A stretch of DNA of 64,000 bases from M3007 sp040397785 (GTDB lineage Bacteria; Bacteroidota; Bacteroidia; Chitinophagales; Saprospiraceae): the NCBI GenBank assembly GCA_040397785.1, contig JBBAVI010000014.1:16287-80286 (forward strand). Reading direction: 5' to 3'. A program made the translations under genes and the position numbers. Below, in pieces: positions 16,752-25,865 of the stretch; the stretch's first letter is position 1; every line of letters begins with the position of its first letter. Below the pieces are notes generated by a model that was not told the DNA's origin, did not search any database, and saw nothing but the letters and a program-made list of their open reading frames with translations.

Positions 16752-16800
16752 GCTTTAGTGTAATTCGATTTAACTCAAACCGAGATGTCACCTCTAAAAT
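16752..16800. repeat. Short intergenic repeat with GAGRTGWCACCTC palindrome, copy 1
   Basis: CGATTTAA...CCGAG[A]TGTCACCTC followed by AAAA, with a near-palindromic core at 16782-16794. A second copy lies at 24922-24968. It lies just upstream of the DUF3472 gene. Confidence 0.55.
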
Positions 16801-16813
16801 TACTTTTACCTAA

Positions 16814-18103
16814 ATGAAATTCCTAACCATCTGTCCCTCCTATCTACCGCTGTTGCTCCTGGCCGCCTGCTGCATGAACATACTCCCGCATGCCCAGGCA
16901 CAACAAGTGAGCGTCCCTTTGGGCGGCAATGCCTTTCAAGTATCCCCCAATTCTGAGGAGGAAATTACGGACAATGGCATTGAAAGCTGGAGCAATAAAA
17001 ACACCGTATTTGCCATTTACTTTTCGCTCCAAACTGCGCAGCCTGTACAATTAGTGCTTCCGCTGATCAAACAAACGGGCAACAGCACCCTGTCGATTTC
17101 AGTGAATGGCACCACCAAGGAGTACAATCTGAAAGCCGGCGACCGGAAAATTGAGCTCGGTAATACCTCTCTCGAGGGTTATAATGTTATAAAACTCCAG
17201 GGCATCCGAAAAAGCGGTGCCAATTTTGCTCGAATCCAGGAATTGCAGATTCGGCACAAGGATCCGATAAAAGTCAATTATGTGCCTGACAATCAGGATA
17301 ATAACTTCCACTTCGGCAGAAGAGGCCCTTCGGTTCATTTGGGTTATGAATTTCCGGAAAACGCTACCATCAAATGGTTTTACAATGAATTGACAGTTCC
17401 CGAAGGCGATGACCCGATCGGCTCTTATTACATGGCCAATGGTTTTGGTGAAGGCTATTTTGGGATGCAACGCAATTCGTCCACCGAAAGAAAGATCTTG
17501 TTTTCCGTTTGGAGTCCTTTTGAAACGGATGATCCAACGACCATTCCGGAAGCGCAAAAAATTCGCTTGCTGAAAAAAGGCAAGGGAGTTCATATCGGAG
17601 AATTTGGAAATGAAGGCTCCGGCGGACAGAGCTATTTGGTTTATCCCTGGAAACCGGGCACGGTGTATAAATTCCTCAATTCGGTGGAGCCGGACGGAAA
17701 GGGCAACACCATTTACACGGCTTATTTCATGGATGCGAGTACCGGCCAATGGCTCCTGATTGCCTCTTTTTTACGCCCCCAAACCGATACTTGGTACCAA
17801 CATGCGCATTCTTTTTTGGAAATTTTTGAACCCGCCAATGGGAATGTGTCCAGAAAACTATACTTGAATAACCAATGGGCCTGCGATACCAAGGGGCGGT
17901 GGATCGCGCTGTCCAAGGCGAAGCTGACCGGTGATATCAATGCGGAAAGAAGGTTTCGGGTCGATTTCGACGGCGGCGTGGAAGGCGATCACTTTTTTTT
18001 GAAGAACGGCGGTTTTTTTAATGCGAATACCAAGCTCAATACGAAGTTTACCCGCCTGCCCAAAGGCGGAATGCCGAAGATCGATTTTGGTAAATTGCCA
18101 TAG
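16814..18103 (+). CDS. Secreted DUF5077/DUF3472 protein
   Basis: 429 residues. A signal peptide (1-29, ending HAQAQ) is followed by a DUF5077-type beta-sandwich (about 32-150, starting VPLGGNAF) and the DUF3472 domain (about 175-415). DUF3472 landmarks include GYFGMQRNSSTERKILFSVW, IGEFGNEGSGGQSYLVY, a HSFLEIFEPANG segment and FFLKNGGFF. The family is found in polysaccharide-handling bacteria and probably binds or acts on glycans; its activity has not been defined to my knowledge. There is no T9SS tail, so it is probably periplasmic. It appears to be a single-gene unit. Confidence 0.85.
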   Translation: MKFLTICPSYLPLLLLAACCMNILPHAQAQQVSVPLGGNAFQVSPNSEEEITDNGIESWSNKNTVFAIYFSLQTAQPVQLVLPLIKQTGNSTLSISVNGTTKEYNLKAGDRKIELGNTSLEGYNVIKLQGIRKSGANFARIQELQIRHKDPIKVNYVPDNQDNNFHFGRRGPSVHLGYEFPENATIKWFYNELTVPEGDDPIGSYYMANGFGEGYFGMQRNSSTERKILFSVWSPFETDDPTTIPEAQKIRLLKKGKGVHIGEFGNEGSGGQSYLVYPWKPGTVYKFLNSVEPDGKGNTIYTAYFMDASTGQWLLIASFLRPQTDTWYQHAHSFLEIFEPANGNVSRKLYLNNQWACDTKGRWIALSKAKLTGDINAERRFRVDFDGGVEGDHFFLKNGGFFNANTKLNTKFTRLPKGGMPKIDFGKLP

Positions 18104-18210
18104 TCTCCATTTCCGTTTCTCATACCTAAACAGCCATCAAAAATCCAACAATAACCCCTCGCAAATCCAATCGAAAATCGGAAATCGAACAAATCGGAAA
18201 TCGTAAATCA

Positions 18211-18244
18211 AAAAGCCCCTGCCAATCCGAAGACCAACAGGGGC
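18211..18244 (-). terminator. Terminator of the 766-residue secreted protein gene
   Basis: On the minus strand GCCCCTG (18244-18238) pairs with CAGGGGC (18221-18215), followed by TTTT. It lies 45 bp after the stop at 18289. The adjacent plus-strand stretch 18165-18205 holds a short iteration of ATCGGAAATCG. Confidence 0.75.
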
Positions 18245-18288
18245 AAATGCTATCAATATCTGATTTGATGCGGTGGGAATATTAGCCG

Positions 18289-20589
18289 TTATTCAACGAT
18301 TACCTTTTTCACAAATACTTGTCCTGCAGCGCGTGCTTGCAAGGCATACATGCCTTTGGGCAATCCGCTCAGGTCAACTTCAGTGATGTTGGAACCAGCG
18401 CCCAGTTCAAGATTCCGAACGGTTTTACCCGCCAAATCCGTTACACGCACCGCTTCCAGGTCATTGCCTGTTGGCAGGCTGATTTGCAACCAACCGGAAG
18501 TCGGGTTGGGTGATACGCTGAGCAGGCTGTTGTCGGCCAGGTCGTTTACGCCGGTGGCGTTGCCAAAGAAAACGGAGGCGAAAATGCTTGATTGAATGTC
18601 TTCTTCACGAGGCGCATAGAGGAATAACTCCAGATCAGGGTACGACAGCGGGCTGCCAACCGAGAGTTGTTTGACTTCAACAACGAGATTTTGGATACAA
18701 CCATTGGCAGGTACGTTCAGAAATACCTGGCCCAGGTCATTGCCATTGAGCGGCACACCTGCTGCCGATACCACGGCACCGTTCAGGTTGGATGATGCAT
18801 TAAGTTTCAGGTTGTAGGTACGCACTTCGTTGGATTCATTACAGATATCCAGTTTGAACGTGGCGGAAGAACCCACCGGATTGCCCTGCAAGGTGATATG
18901 GTCGCTTGTGCTGCCGTCGTGTTTCAGTTTGGGTTGGTCGCGCTGGTAGCCACCTTGGTATGGGCAGGAGGTTTTAGAGGTAGGCTCCAGACGGAAAACA
19001 GGTGTGCCAAACATGGGGTCGCGCACTACTTTCAGGTCAAATTTGTCGCCGGGTGAGTTGTCTTTCAAGGCATATTTAACCAGTTTGGATGCTTCCTGGC
19101 TCTGTGTTTGCGTTTTGCCATAGCGGTAGGAACCTTTATACTCCCAGCCACCGGAAACGCCCGAACCGGCAATTTCGATCACAGAAGATAAACCGACATT
19201 AAAATCTACATAGTGTTCTACATCGAGTGAATTGGTTTCCAGTACGGTGATACTCGTTTCCTGCGTGCTGCTAATCCCATTGCTAAATGAAAGGGATTGA
19301 ATGAGTTGATTGTTGGGATTGTTTTTATTAGCATTGTTTAAGGCAAGCACCTTTTCCCAAACGTCGGCCTGATTTTGGGCCAGGTTGCGCGCGCGCACAC
19401 TATTCGCCGGATTGTCAGCAATTGCTTTCTGGCTCACTATTTCTTGCTGAATTTGCGACTCAGAGTAGGCAAAATCTCTCGGATTTCCCGTTGGCGTATA
19501 TATAAGCGAAGTGTCCAGTACCGCCTGACATATATTGGGGTCCGCTCTGACCGATCTGTAAATCCCGTAATTTAGATCCGTACCATATCCGATGAATACA
19601 TCTCCACCGCCATCTAATCCATCCAAAGATCCCGTCTCGAAGCCCTGAGAAGTGGTGACGCAGGTCTGTTTGGAATTGGTCTTTATTTGTACGCCGCCTA
19701 CCGTGACGCCGGCGCTCAGGGTGACTGAAAACTCAAAATCCGTTGTGACAATAAATCCGACTGAACCGGCGATGCCCAGTTTAACCGCCGCATTCACTGA
19801 ATTGGAACCGTCCTCCGAATAGGTTTCTGTAAACTCACGACAGGTGGTTTTGGTTTCCTGAAATGCGCTGGAACTGCCGTCGCCGGGCGGTGCATGCAGT
19901 ATCATGTAGGGGATTTGTGGTTGAACGGTGGTGCCGATAATCGGAACTTTTGAATCCAGAATACCTTGAGATACAATGGGTATAATGATTGAATTCATGT
20001 CTGTAGGCTGGAAAAAGCCGGTATACCACCCAATTTTTGGACATATGATCCATGCATTGGTAGCTCCTATGGGTATGGTTCCCGAAAAGCGAAACTTTTG
20101 TAAGTTATTCGGCAATAATTCTAATTCTTCCGGGATACATAGGTTGGAAGAAGGAATGGGAACGACCCCAAAAACAGATGAAGGGGATACATATCCTACA
20201 TACCATGCCCCGCGATCCCAAGTACTCCCGTTGCCGTTGCTCGAGCCAGGTGGCACACAGGTAACAATTACGCTAAAGGTAGTACCACTGTTTACCTTTA
20301 AGTATTTTGCCTTTGGGATGGTTGAAAATGCTGTGTTGGCTTGTCCATCTGCCAAAACCGAATAATTAAAAGTGGGAAAAAAATAATCTCCACGGTATGC
20401 ACTTATGTCACTGCAAACACCGCTGCAATTAGTCTCAGGGGTAATGGTTACCGGTTTGCCTCCGATCGTAGTTTGCCATGTTCCCATCTGCGCCATCCCC
20501 TCGCCCGGGTTAAAAAAGAAACAGCACAGCAACACCGCCAGTGCACCTGCATTTTTGGTAAAATTGAAAAAGTTTTTCATTGTTAGCAT
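18289..20589 (-). CDS. T9SS type A secreted protein of unknown function
   Basis: 766 residues. The signal peptide ends near residue 34 (GEGMAQ). The unknown N-terminal region holds several cysteines. The motif IPYMILHAPPGDGSSS (about 230-245) is followed by VGFIVTTDFEFSVTLSAGV, whose alternating hydrophobic/polar strands could form an amphipathic beta hairpin. A helical NQADVWEKVLAL segment, further beta strands, and a type A sorting domain (about 690-766, with SVSPNPTSGWLQI) complete it. The P-Y-M-x-L-H-x-PPGD-x-S motif recurs in large extracellular proteins, but I know of no assigned function. It lies downstream of the hybrid regulator on the same strand, separated by a strong terminator. 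A pore-forming role is speculation. Confidence 0.8.
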   Translation of the reverse strand: MLTMKNFFNFTKNAGALAVLLCCFFFNPGEGMAQMGTWQTTIGGKPVTITPETNCSGVCSDISAYRGDYFFPTFNYSVLADGQANTAFSTIPKAKYLKVNSGTTFSVIVTCVPPGSSNGNGSTWDRGAWYVGYVSPSSVFGVVPIPSSNLCIPEELELLPNNLQKFRFSGTIPIGATNAWIICPKIGWYTGFFQPTDMNSIIIPIVSQGILDSKVPIIGTTVQPQIPYMILHAPPGDGSSSAFQETKTTCREFTETYSEDGSNSVNAAVKLGIAGSVGFIVTTDFEFSVTLSAGVTVGGVQIKTNSKQTCVTTSQGFETGSLDGLDGGGDVFIGYGTDLNYGIYRSVRADPNICQAVLDTSLIYTPTGNPRDFAYSESQIQQEIVSQKAIADNPANSVRARNLAQNQADVWEKVLALNNANKNNPNNQLIQSLSFSNGISSTQETSITVLETNSLDVEHYVDFNVGLSSVIEIAGSGVSGGWEYKGSYRYGKTQTQSQEASKLVKYALKDNSPGDKFDLKVVRDPMFGTPVFRLEPTSKTSCPYQGGYQRDQPKLKHDGSTSDHITLQGNPVGSSATFKLDICNESNEVRTYNLKLNASSNLNGAVVSAAGVPLNGNDLGQVFLNVPANGCIQNLVVEVKQLSVGSPLSYPDLELFLYAPREEDIQSSIFASVFFGNATGVNDLADNSLLSVSPNPTSGWLQISLPTGNDLEAVRVTDLAGKTVRNLELGAGSNITEVDLSGLPKGMYALQARAAGQVFVKKVIVE

Positions 20590-20692
20590 TGTTTGTTTTT
20601 GTGATAAAATTGATGGGACAAAGGTGCATGCGGGGCAGGGCGGAGGCCGGGTAAATGCGTCCCAAAAGCAGGTAATCTGGTATCACAGGCAC

Positions 20693-20736
20693 AAAAAAAA
20701 CGGGTAATCTCGTTGCATGGAACGAAATTACCCGTT
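20693..20736 (-). terminator. Terminator of the hybrid two-component regulator gene
   Basis: On the minus strand ACGGGTAAT (20735-20727) pairs with ATTACCCGT (20708-20700), followed by eight T. An inner CGTT/AACG pairing extends the stem. Confidence 0.88.
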
Positions 20737-20757
20737 AGGTAAGGTGTTGATTGTTAG

Positions 20758-23700
20758 TTATTTGTAGGTTGTGCTAGGCGCCTCCCCAAATTCCTCCTGG
20801 TACAATTTGGAAAAATAAGAAGGATCTTTAAAACCAACCTCCCAGGCTGCTTCCGCGACGTTGGCAGCCCCGCTTTCGAGCAAGGCTTTGGCTTTGTTCA
20901 ACCGGTGCTTGCGGATCAGGTCCGAAGGTGCGATGTCGGTCAGGGCTTTCATTTTTCGGAAAAGTTGGGAGCGGCTTAAACGAATCTTCTGGCAAAGCTG
21001 CGGCAACCCAAAGCTTTCATCCGCATAGTTGGCTTCTATAATCGTGCGCACATTTTGTAAAAATGCGTCTTCCGGGTCGCTCGCTGCAGCATCTGGCGCA
21101 GGAAGGTCCGCGACCAGGATGCTTTGTTGGTATTTCAATTGCAATTTCCGCCGCGTTTCCAGCAGGTTTTCCAGGGTCACCAACAATTCTTCCTGGTGAA
21201 AAGGCTTGGACAAATAGGCATCGGCACCACGCCGCAGCCCGGTAAGGCGACTTTGCACGTCGGCTTTGGCCGTAAGCAGGATGATGGGGATATGGCTCGT
21301 GCGCTCGTCGTTTTTCAAAACATCCACTACTTCAAAACCATCTTTGAAAGGCATCATCACGTCGCTCACGATGAGGTCGGGTACGGTTTCGAGGGCCTTT
21401 TCGATGCCTGCCTGGCCGTTGTAGGCAAAATCCAACAAGTAGGGGCGACCCTCGCGGTCGACCACACCCTTCAAACATGCATCAAGATATTCCACCACAT
21501 CCGGGTTGTCTTCGATCAGCAAGATGTTGCACTGGTCGGATTCGTTGTTCGGCGACAAAGCGGCTGGCAGGCGGTTTGCAGTTGGGGTTTTGGGTATTTC
21601 GACCGCCTTTTCCTCAAAAATATTGGTATTGGTAACCGGTAATTTCACGAAAAAAGCAGAACCCACGCCCACCGTACTTTCCACTGAAATCTCGCCACCC
21701 AAGGCTTTCACCAATTCGCGCGTAAGCGAAAGCCCGATACCCGTGCCGCCCGATTTGGCATGATCCTGGTTTTTAGCCTGGAAAAACCGCTCGAACAAAT
21801 GCGGCAATTCTTCGGGCGGGATACCTGCACCGGTGTCGGTCACGGTAATTTCCAACCAGTCACCTTCGCGATTGGCGCGCAGGACTACTTTACCCCCGGA
21901 AGGCGTAAACTTGACGGCATTGGACAACAGGTTGTGGACAATTTGCAACAAACGCTCGGGGTCGTAATCCATCACGATTTTGGCCTGATCACTTTCCACA
22001 CGGAGCATCAGGTTTTGGGCGTTGGCCAACGAGTGCAGGCTTTCGGCGATATACCGGAGATACGCTAAAACATCACCCTGTATGTAATTCATTTTCAGGG
22101 TATTGGATTCTAATTTAGCCAGGTCGAGGATTTGATTGATGAGCCGCAACAGGTTTTCACCGCTGCGTTTGATCAGGCCAATTTTGTAGCGTTTGGGTTC
22201 GTCTTTTTCTTCCTTGGCCAATTGTTCGCTCATGCCCAGCATTACCGTGAGTGGTGTGCGGAATTCGTGGGTAATATTGGTAAAAAAGCGGCTTTTAAAC
22301 TCGTCGAGCGCTTCCAGACGCAGTTTTTCCTGCTCGGAAAAACGCCTTTGGAGCAGATACTGATAATAGCGCCAAATACCAGCAGCAAGGATCGCAAGAT
22401 AAATTAGCCAGGCCCACCAACTGGACCACCAGGGCGGGCGGATGGTGAACCGCAGCTCGGCGCTTTGTTCGCTCCATACGCCGTCATTGTTGCTGCCTTG
22501 CACTCGGAGCGTGTAGTCGCCCGGGGCAAGGTTGGCAAACTGGATGCTGTTTTTGTTGCTCAACGCCACCCAATCCTTGTCTACCCCGACCAGTTGGTAT
22601 CGGTACTGGTTTTGGGCAGGGTTGCTGAATTCAAGCGCCGCAAATTCAAAATTGAGGAGATTTTGGCGGTGCGAAAGGGTAATGGACGATTTGCCCCAGA
22701 TATCGAAATCCTGCTTATTGACCTGCAAGCCGACAATATGCGTTTGCGGAAGGTGTTCGTTGAAGCGCAGGCTGTCGGGATGGAATACAGTCAAGCCTTT
22801 TACGCCGCCGAAAATGAGCGTACCATCGCGGGTTTTCAGGTAACTCGAACTGTTGAACTCGTTGTCCTGCAATCCGTCTGCGGCCGTAAAATTTTTGCTG
22901 GTTTCGGCGCGCACATCGAAACGGCAAAGCCCTTTGTTGGTGCTCAGCCAGATGTAACCAGGTCGGGTGCTTCCCTTCGAGGTGTTTTCCGACAAAACGC
23001 CATAAATCACATTGTCTGGAAGTCCTTGGGCGGTTTTGTACTGCCTGAATTGCCCCGTTTTTTTATCTAAGCGGTTCAACCCGCCGCTTTTCGTGCCTAC
23101 CCAAAGGTAGCAGCTGGGTTCGAGCGGGTCGTCGGCAACGCTCAGCACGATATTGGACGACAGTGAAGTGTGGTCGGCGGGGTTGATTTTGAAATATTCG
23201 AAGTGGTAACCGGATCCCTCCGGTACCGCTTTGGTCAAACCTTCGAAGCCAAATATCCAAATTGCGCCATCTACGTCTTCGAACAAAAAACAGGAAAAGG
23301 TAGAGGCTGATTTTTGCGGCTTGTCATAAGTGAATTCGGTGCTGGTTTCTGTTTTGGGGTCAAACTTCGTTAAACCACGCTCACTAACACTCAATAAAGC
23401 GCCGGAGCGATCCACGATCAACCCATATCCGGCATGCCATGGGAACGATTTTACAGATTTCGTCAGCGCGTCTGTTCGGTAGAGCATTTTCTGATTTCTG
23501 TTGCTTGACCAGCCATTGCCAGCCGCGTCGAAACAAGCGGAAAGGTCCCCCCAATCATTCGAATTGCCGATTGCCGGATTGGGGTTGTAAAAATGGTTGT
23601 GCGGTGTTACGGCCTGGAAAATTTTCGAAGGATATTTTCTATTGGGTCTGAACAAAGAAAAAACGCCTCCATCCGGGGCCTCCAACAGCTGACGCTGCGA

Positions 23701-24780
23701 ATGTTGGGGTAAATAGCTTTTGAAATTTTGGGCTTTTGCGTTGATTTTCATGATGCCATACCCGCCCGTGCCTATCCACATTACGCCACTTTTGTCAAAA
23801 AAGAATTTATCGACGCCCCCTTCAAAAGACCCAAAAATGGATTCCATATCTATTTCAAGTTCCGGTTTTCCTTGATTAAAAAAGGAGGATACCTGCCATT
23901 TTTGGATGTGGTTGCTCCTTTGAATCCATAAAAATCCATCCGGGCTACAGGCGATACGGTTCGTCCAGGTGGGGTCTGTAAGGTATTGGGTCCCGTTGGG
24001 GGTAATCAGGATCCATTTCATTATTAAGGACGAACTATTGTACAACGACGCGATGATCCCGCCTTTATTATCTGCTGAAATTTCATTAAAAATCCAACCA
24101 GGTGCTGAAATTTCAGCTGAAATTTTCTCAGTCGAGGGATCGAGGCTGAACAGCCCGTCACTTGTTGCGATCAGTAGTTTACCCGCTTTGACCAGGAATT
24201 TAGAGGTTCCCATTGCCTCCCATCTCTGGACGGGCGGTTTGGGTATCATTTTGCAAGCCGGTTCAATGGTAGATGTCCCCTTTTTTGCCGCATTTGCCAA
24301 TATGTCATTGGGCGCATTGATTTTCCAAATTCCGTCTGGGCCCCAAAGCCAAATGCTTCCATCCGGTGTCTCTTCCATGGAGGGTATCCCATTTGCGTGC
24401 TCATCTCCAAAATTTTTATCTCCATCGTGTAAAACATGGTAAAAATGCCCACTTGCCGGGTTGAGCACATCCAGTTCAGATTGAAACGCGATCCAAATCC
24501 AGCCGCGACTGTCCTCAAATATCGACCGTACTTCGCTGTTGGCAATGGAATAGGGATCAAACGGGTCGGGCGAGAAAACCTTAAACCGGCTGCCATCGTA
24601 GCGGTTTAGCCCATCCTTGGTTGCAATCCAGATAAACCCGTCCCTGCTTTGAAGGATATCATACACAAAGCCTTGCGCCAAACCATCCGCTGTGGTAAGC
24701 AGCTGATAGTTGGGTTTACTTTGTGAAAACGCCTGGAGCGCACAAAGCAAAAGCAGGAAAGGGAAATAGCTTCTTTTCAA
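20758..24780 (-). CDS. Hybrid two-component system regulator (sensor kinase, receiver and AraC output in one protein)
   Basis: 1340 residues, typical of HTCS proteins. A signal peptide (1-19) and a periplasmic two-component-regulator propeller (about 25-690, with repeated DGFIWIATKDGLNRYD-type blades) precede a Y_Y_Y domain (about 690-775), a transmembrane helix (about 783-806, WWAWLIYLAILAAGIW), HisKA with HEFRTPLTV (phospho-His near 837), an HATPase with GTGIGLSL, a receiver with LIVSDVMMPFKDG (Asp near 1139), and an AraC-type HTH at the C-terminus. Such regulators usually sense glycans and switch on nearby loci. No SusC/SusD pair is in the window. The nearest candidate target is the secreted 766-residue protein downstream. 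Confidence 0.95.
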   Translation of the reverse strand: MKRSYFPFLLLLCALQAFSQSKPNYQLLTTADGLAQGFVYDILQSRDGFIWIATKDGLNRYDGSRFKVFSPDPFDPYSIANSEVRSIFEDSRGWIWIAFQSELDVLNPASGHFYHVLHDGDKNFGDEHANGIPSMEETPDGSIWLWGPDGIWKINAPNDILANAAKKGTSTIEPACKMIPKPPVQRWEAMGTSKFLVKAGKLLIATSDGLFSLDPSTEKISAEISAPGWIFNEISADNKGGIIASLYNSSSLIMKWILITPNGTQYLTDPTWTNRIACSPDGFLWIQRSNHIQKWQVSSFFNQGKPELEIDMESIFGSFEGGVDKFFFDKSGVMWIGTGGYGIMKINAKAQNFKSYLPQHSQRQLLEAPDGGVFSLFRPNRKYPSKIFQAVTPHNHFYNPNPAIGNSNDWGDLSACFDAAGNGWSSNRNQKMLYRTDALTKSVKSFPWHAGYGLIVDRSGALLSVSERGLTKFDPKTETSTEFTYDKPQKSASTFSCFLFEDVDGAIWIFGFEGLTKAVPEGSGYHFEYFKINPADHTSLSSNIVLSVADDPLEPSCYLWVGTKSGGLNRLDKKTGQFRQYKTAQGLPDNVIYGVLSENTSKGSTRPGYIWLSTNKGLCRFDVRAETSKNFTAADGLQDNEFNSSSYLKTRDGTLIFGGVKGLTVFHPDSLRFNEHLPQTHIVGLQVNKQDFDIWGKSSITLSHRQNLLNFEFAALEFSNPAQNQYRYQLVGVDKDWVALSNKNSIQFANLAPGDYTLRVQGSNNDGVWSEQSAELRFTIRPPWWSSWWAWLIYLAILAAGIWRYYQYLLQRRFSEQEKLRLEALDEFKSRFFTNITHEFRTPLTVMLGMSEQLAKEEKDEPKRYKIGLIKRSGENLLRLINQILDLAKLESNTLKMNYIQGDVLAYLRYIAESLHSLANAQNLMLRVESDQAKIVMDYDPERLLQIVHNLLSNAVKFTPSGGKVVLRANREGDWLEITVTDTGAGIPPEELPHLFERFFQAKNQDHAKSGGTGIGLSLTRELVKALGGEISVESTVGVGSAFFVKLPVTNTNIFEEKAVEIPKTPTANRLPAALSPNNESDQCNILLIEDNPDVVEYLDACLKGVVDREGRPYLLDFAYNGQAGIEKALETVPDLIVSDVMMPFKDGFEVVDVLKNDERTSHIPIILLTAKADVQSRLTGLRRGADAYLSKPFHQEELLVTLENLLETRRKLQLKYQQSILVADLPAPDAAASDPEDAFLQNVRTIIEANYADESFGLPQLCQKIRLSRSQLFRKMKALTDIAPSDLIRKHRLNKAKALLESGAANVAEAAWEVGFKDPSYFSKLYQEEFGEAPSTTYK

Positions 24781-24921
24781 ACGGTTGGCATGCTAAGAGA
24801 GCACAATTTTAATGTTTTTTGTAAAAACGTTGTTGGTTCTGTAAGTGTATTTTTATCATTAACGATGTTTCACAAAGATTCGTTACGGAATCTGTATCCA
24901 TAAAGTAGAGGAAGCCAATCA

Positions 24922-24968
24922 TTTAGGGTAGGTTAAAACGATTTAAGCCGAGGTGACACCTCCAAAAA
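24922..24968. repeat. Short intergenic repeat with GAGGTGACACCTC palindrome, copy 2
   Basis: The core at 24950-24962 reads GAGGTGACACCTC and is preceded by CGATTTAAGCC, matching 16752-16800. It lies in the divergent gap between the hybrid regulator and the AhpD-like gene. The remaining gap is very AT-rich. Confidence 0.55.
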
Positions 24969-25040
24969 TAAAATGCTTATTAATAGATATATACAAAATA
25001 TAAATAAAAAAATGTAAAAATATTTTCAATAAAAGTAACA

Positions 25041-25067
25041 TTGATGTTGTAAACACCATTATATTTG
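25041..25067 (+). promoter_or_regulatory. Candidate promoter of the AhpD-like gene
   Basis: TTG at 25041-25043, a 16-nt spacer, then TATATTTG at 25060-25067. It is followed directly by the ATGTTTAAAACAT palindrome, well placed for a repressor to block initiation. Confidence 0.5.
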
Positions 25068-25079
25068 CAACATGATTCG

Positions 25080-25092
25080 ATGTTTAAAACAT
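25080..25092. promoter_or_regulatory. Candidate operator, palindrome ATGTTTAAAACAT (copy 1)
   Basis: A 13-nt palindrome with a central A, 42 bp before the AhpD-like ATG and just downstream of its -7 box. An identical copy occurs at 25733-25745. Candidate ligand: the MarR-family regulator encoded at 26845. Confidence 0.5.
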
Positions 25093-25134
25093 TGATATTG
25101 AACGCAACCACTCAACTTTTAAAAATTAAACAAC

Positions 25135-25677
25135 ATGCAAAACTTCAGCATCCCCACCCGCGAAACCGTTTCTGAAAACAACCAAGGCTTATTCGACAAC
25201 CTGCAAAAAGGCCTCGGCTTTGTACCTAATTTATACGCCACTTTCGCCTATTCTCAAAATGCCTTGGGCACCTACCTTACGCTGCAAAATGCCAAAAGCT
25301 CGTTGCGCGCAAAAGAACGCGAAGTCATTAACCTGGTTGTAAGCCAAGTGAATGAATGCCGCTACTGCCTCGCAGCACACGCTGCCTTGGGTAAAATGAA
25401 CGGTTTTTCAGAAGAACAAATCCTGGAACTGCGCGCTGGACACGCCAGTTTTGATCCAAAATTGAATGCCTTGGCTATTTTCGTTAAAGAAACGACCGAA
25501 AACCACGGTCGTCCAAGCGCAGCAGCAGTAAATGCCTTTTTCGAAGCAGGCTACACCAATGAAAGCTTGGTGGACACCATTATGGTCATCGGCGATAAAA
25601 TCATCTCCAACTACTTCCACGGCATCACCCAAATTCCAGTCGATTTTCCCGAAGCCGTTGCTTTGGAAATGGCTTAA
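25135..25677 (+). CDS. AhpD-like carboxymuconolactone decarboxylase family peroxidase
   Basis: 180 residues. ECRYCLAAHAALG (about 76-88) holds the CxxC with downstream histidine that forms the redox site of AhpD-like alkylhydroperoxidases. The helical fold extends through GFSEEQILELRAG. It probably reduces organic peroxides in the cytoplasm with a thiol donor; the donor is unknown. It has its own promoter with a palindromic operator and a strong terminator. YHS, OsmC and MarR genes follow, forming an organic-peroxide type stress cluster. Confidence 0.85.
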   Translation: MQNFSIPTRETVSENNQGLFDNLQKGLGFVPNLYATFAYSQNALGTYLTLQNAKSSLRAKEREVINLVVSQVNECRYCLAAHAALGKMNGFSEEQILELRAGHASFDPKLNALAIFVKETTENHGRPSAAAVNAFFEAGYTNESLVDTIMVIGDKIISNYFHGITQIPVDFPEAVALEMA

Positions 25678-25690
25678 TTCCACAATATTA

Positions 25691-25730
25691 AAATCCGGGG
25701 CAAGGCCCATTTTTTTTGCCCCGGATTTTT
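25691..25730 (+). terminator. Terminator of the AhpD-like gene
   Basis: AAATCCGGGGCAA (25691-25703) pairs with TTGCCCCGGATTT (25716-25728), and a T run follows. Confidence 0.92.
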
Positions 25731-25732
25731 TA

Positions 25733-25745
25733 ATGTTTAAAACAT
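25733..25745. promoter_or_regulatory. Candidate operator, palindrome ATGTTTAAAACAT (copy 2)
   Basis: Identical to 25080-25092. It sits between the terminator of the AhpD-like gene and the YHS-OsmC-MarR genes. No clear TAnnTTTG box is visible beside it. Confidence 0.45.
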
Positions 25746-25865
25746 CAAAAAATGCAAACTTTAAAAATAACGAAAAGCCCTGTTTGGGGATTTTTTAAAA
25801 ATAAAACCATGAAACTTAATTACATTTGGAAATCACCTTTTTTAAAATTCAAATTAAGTTTCAAC

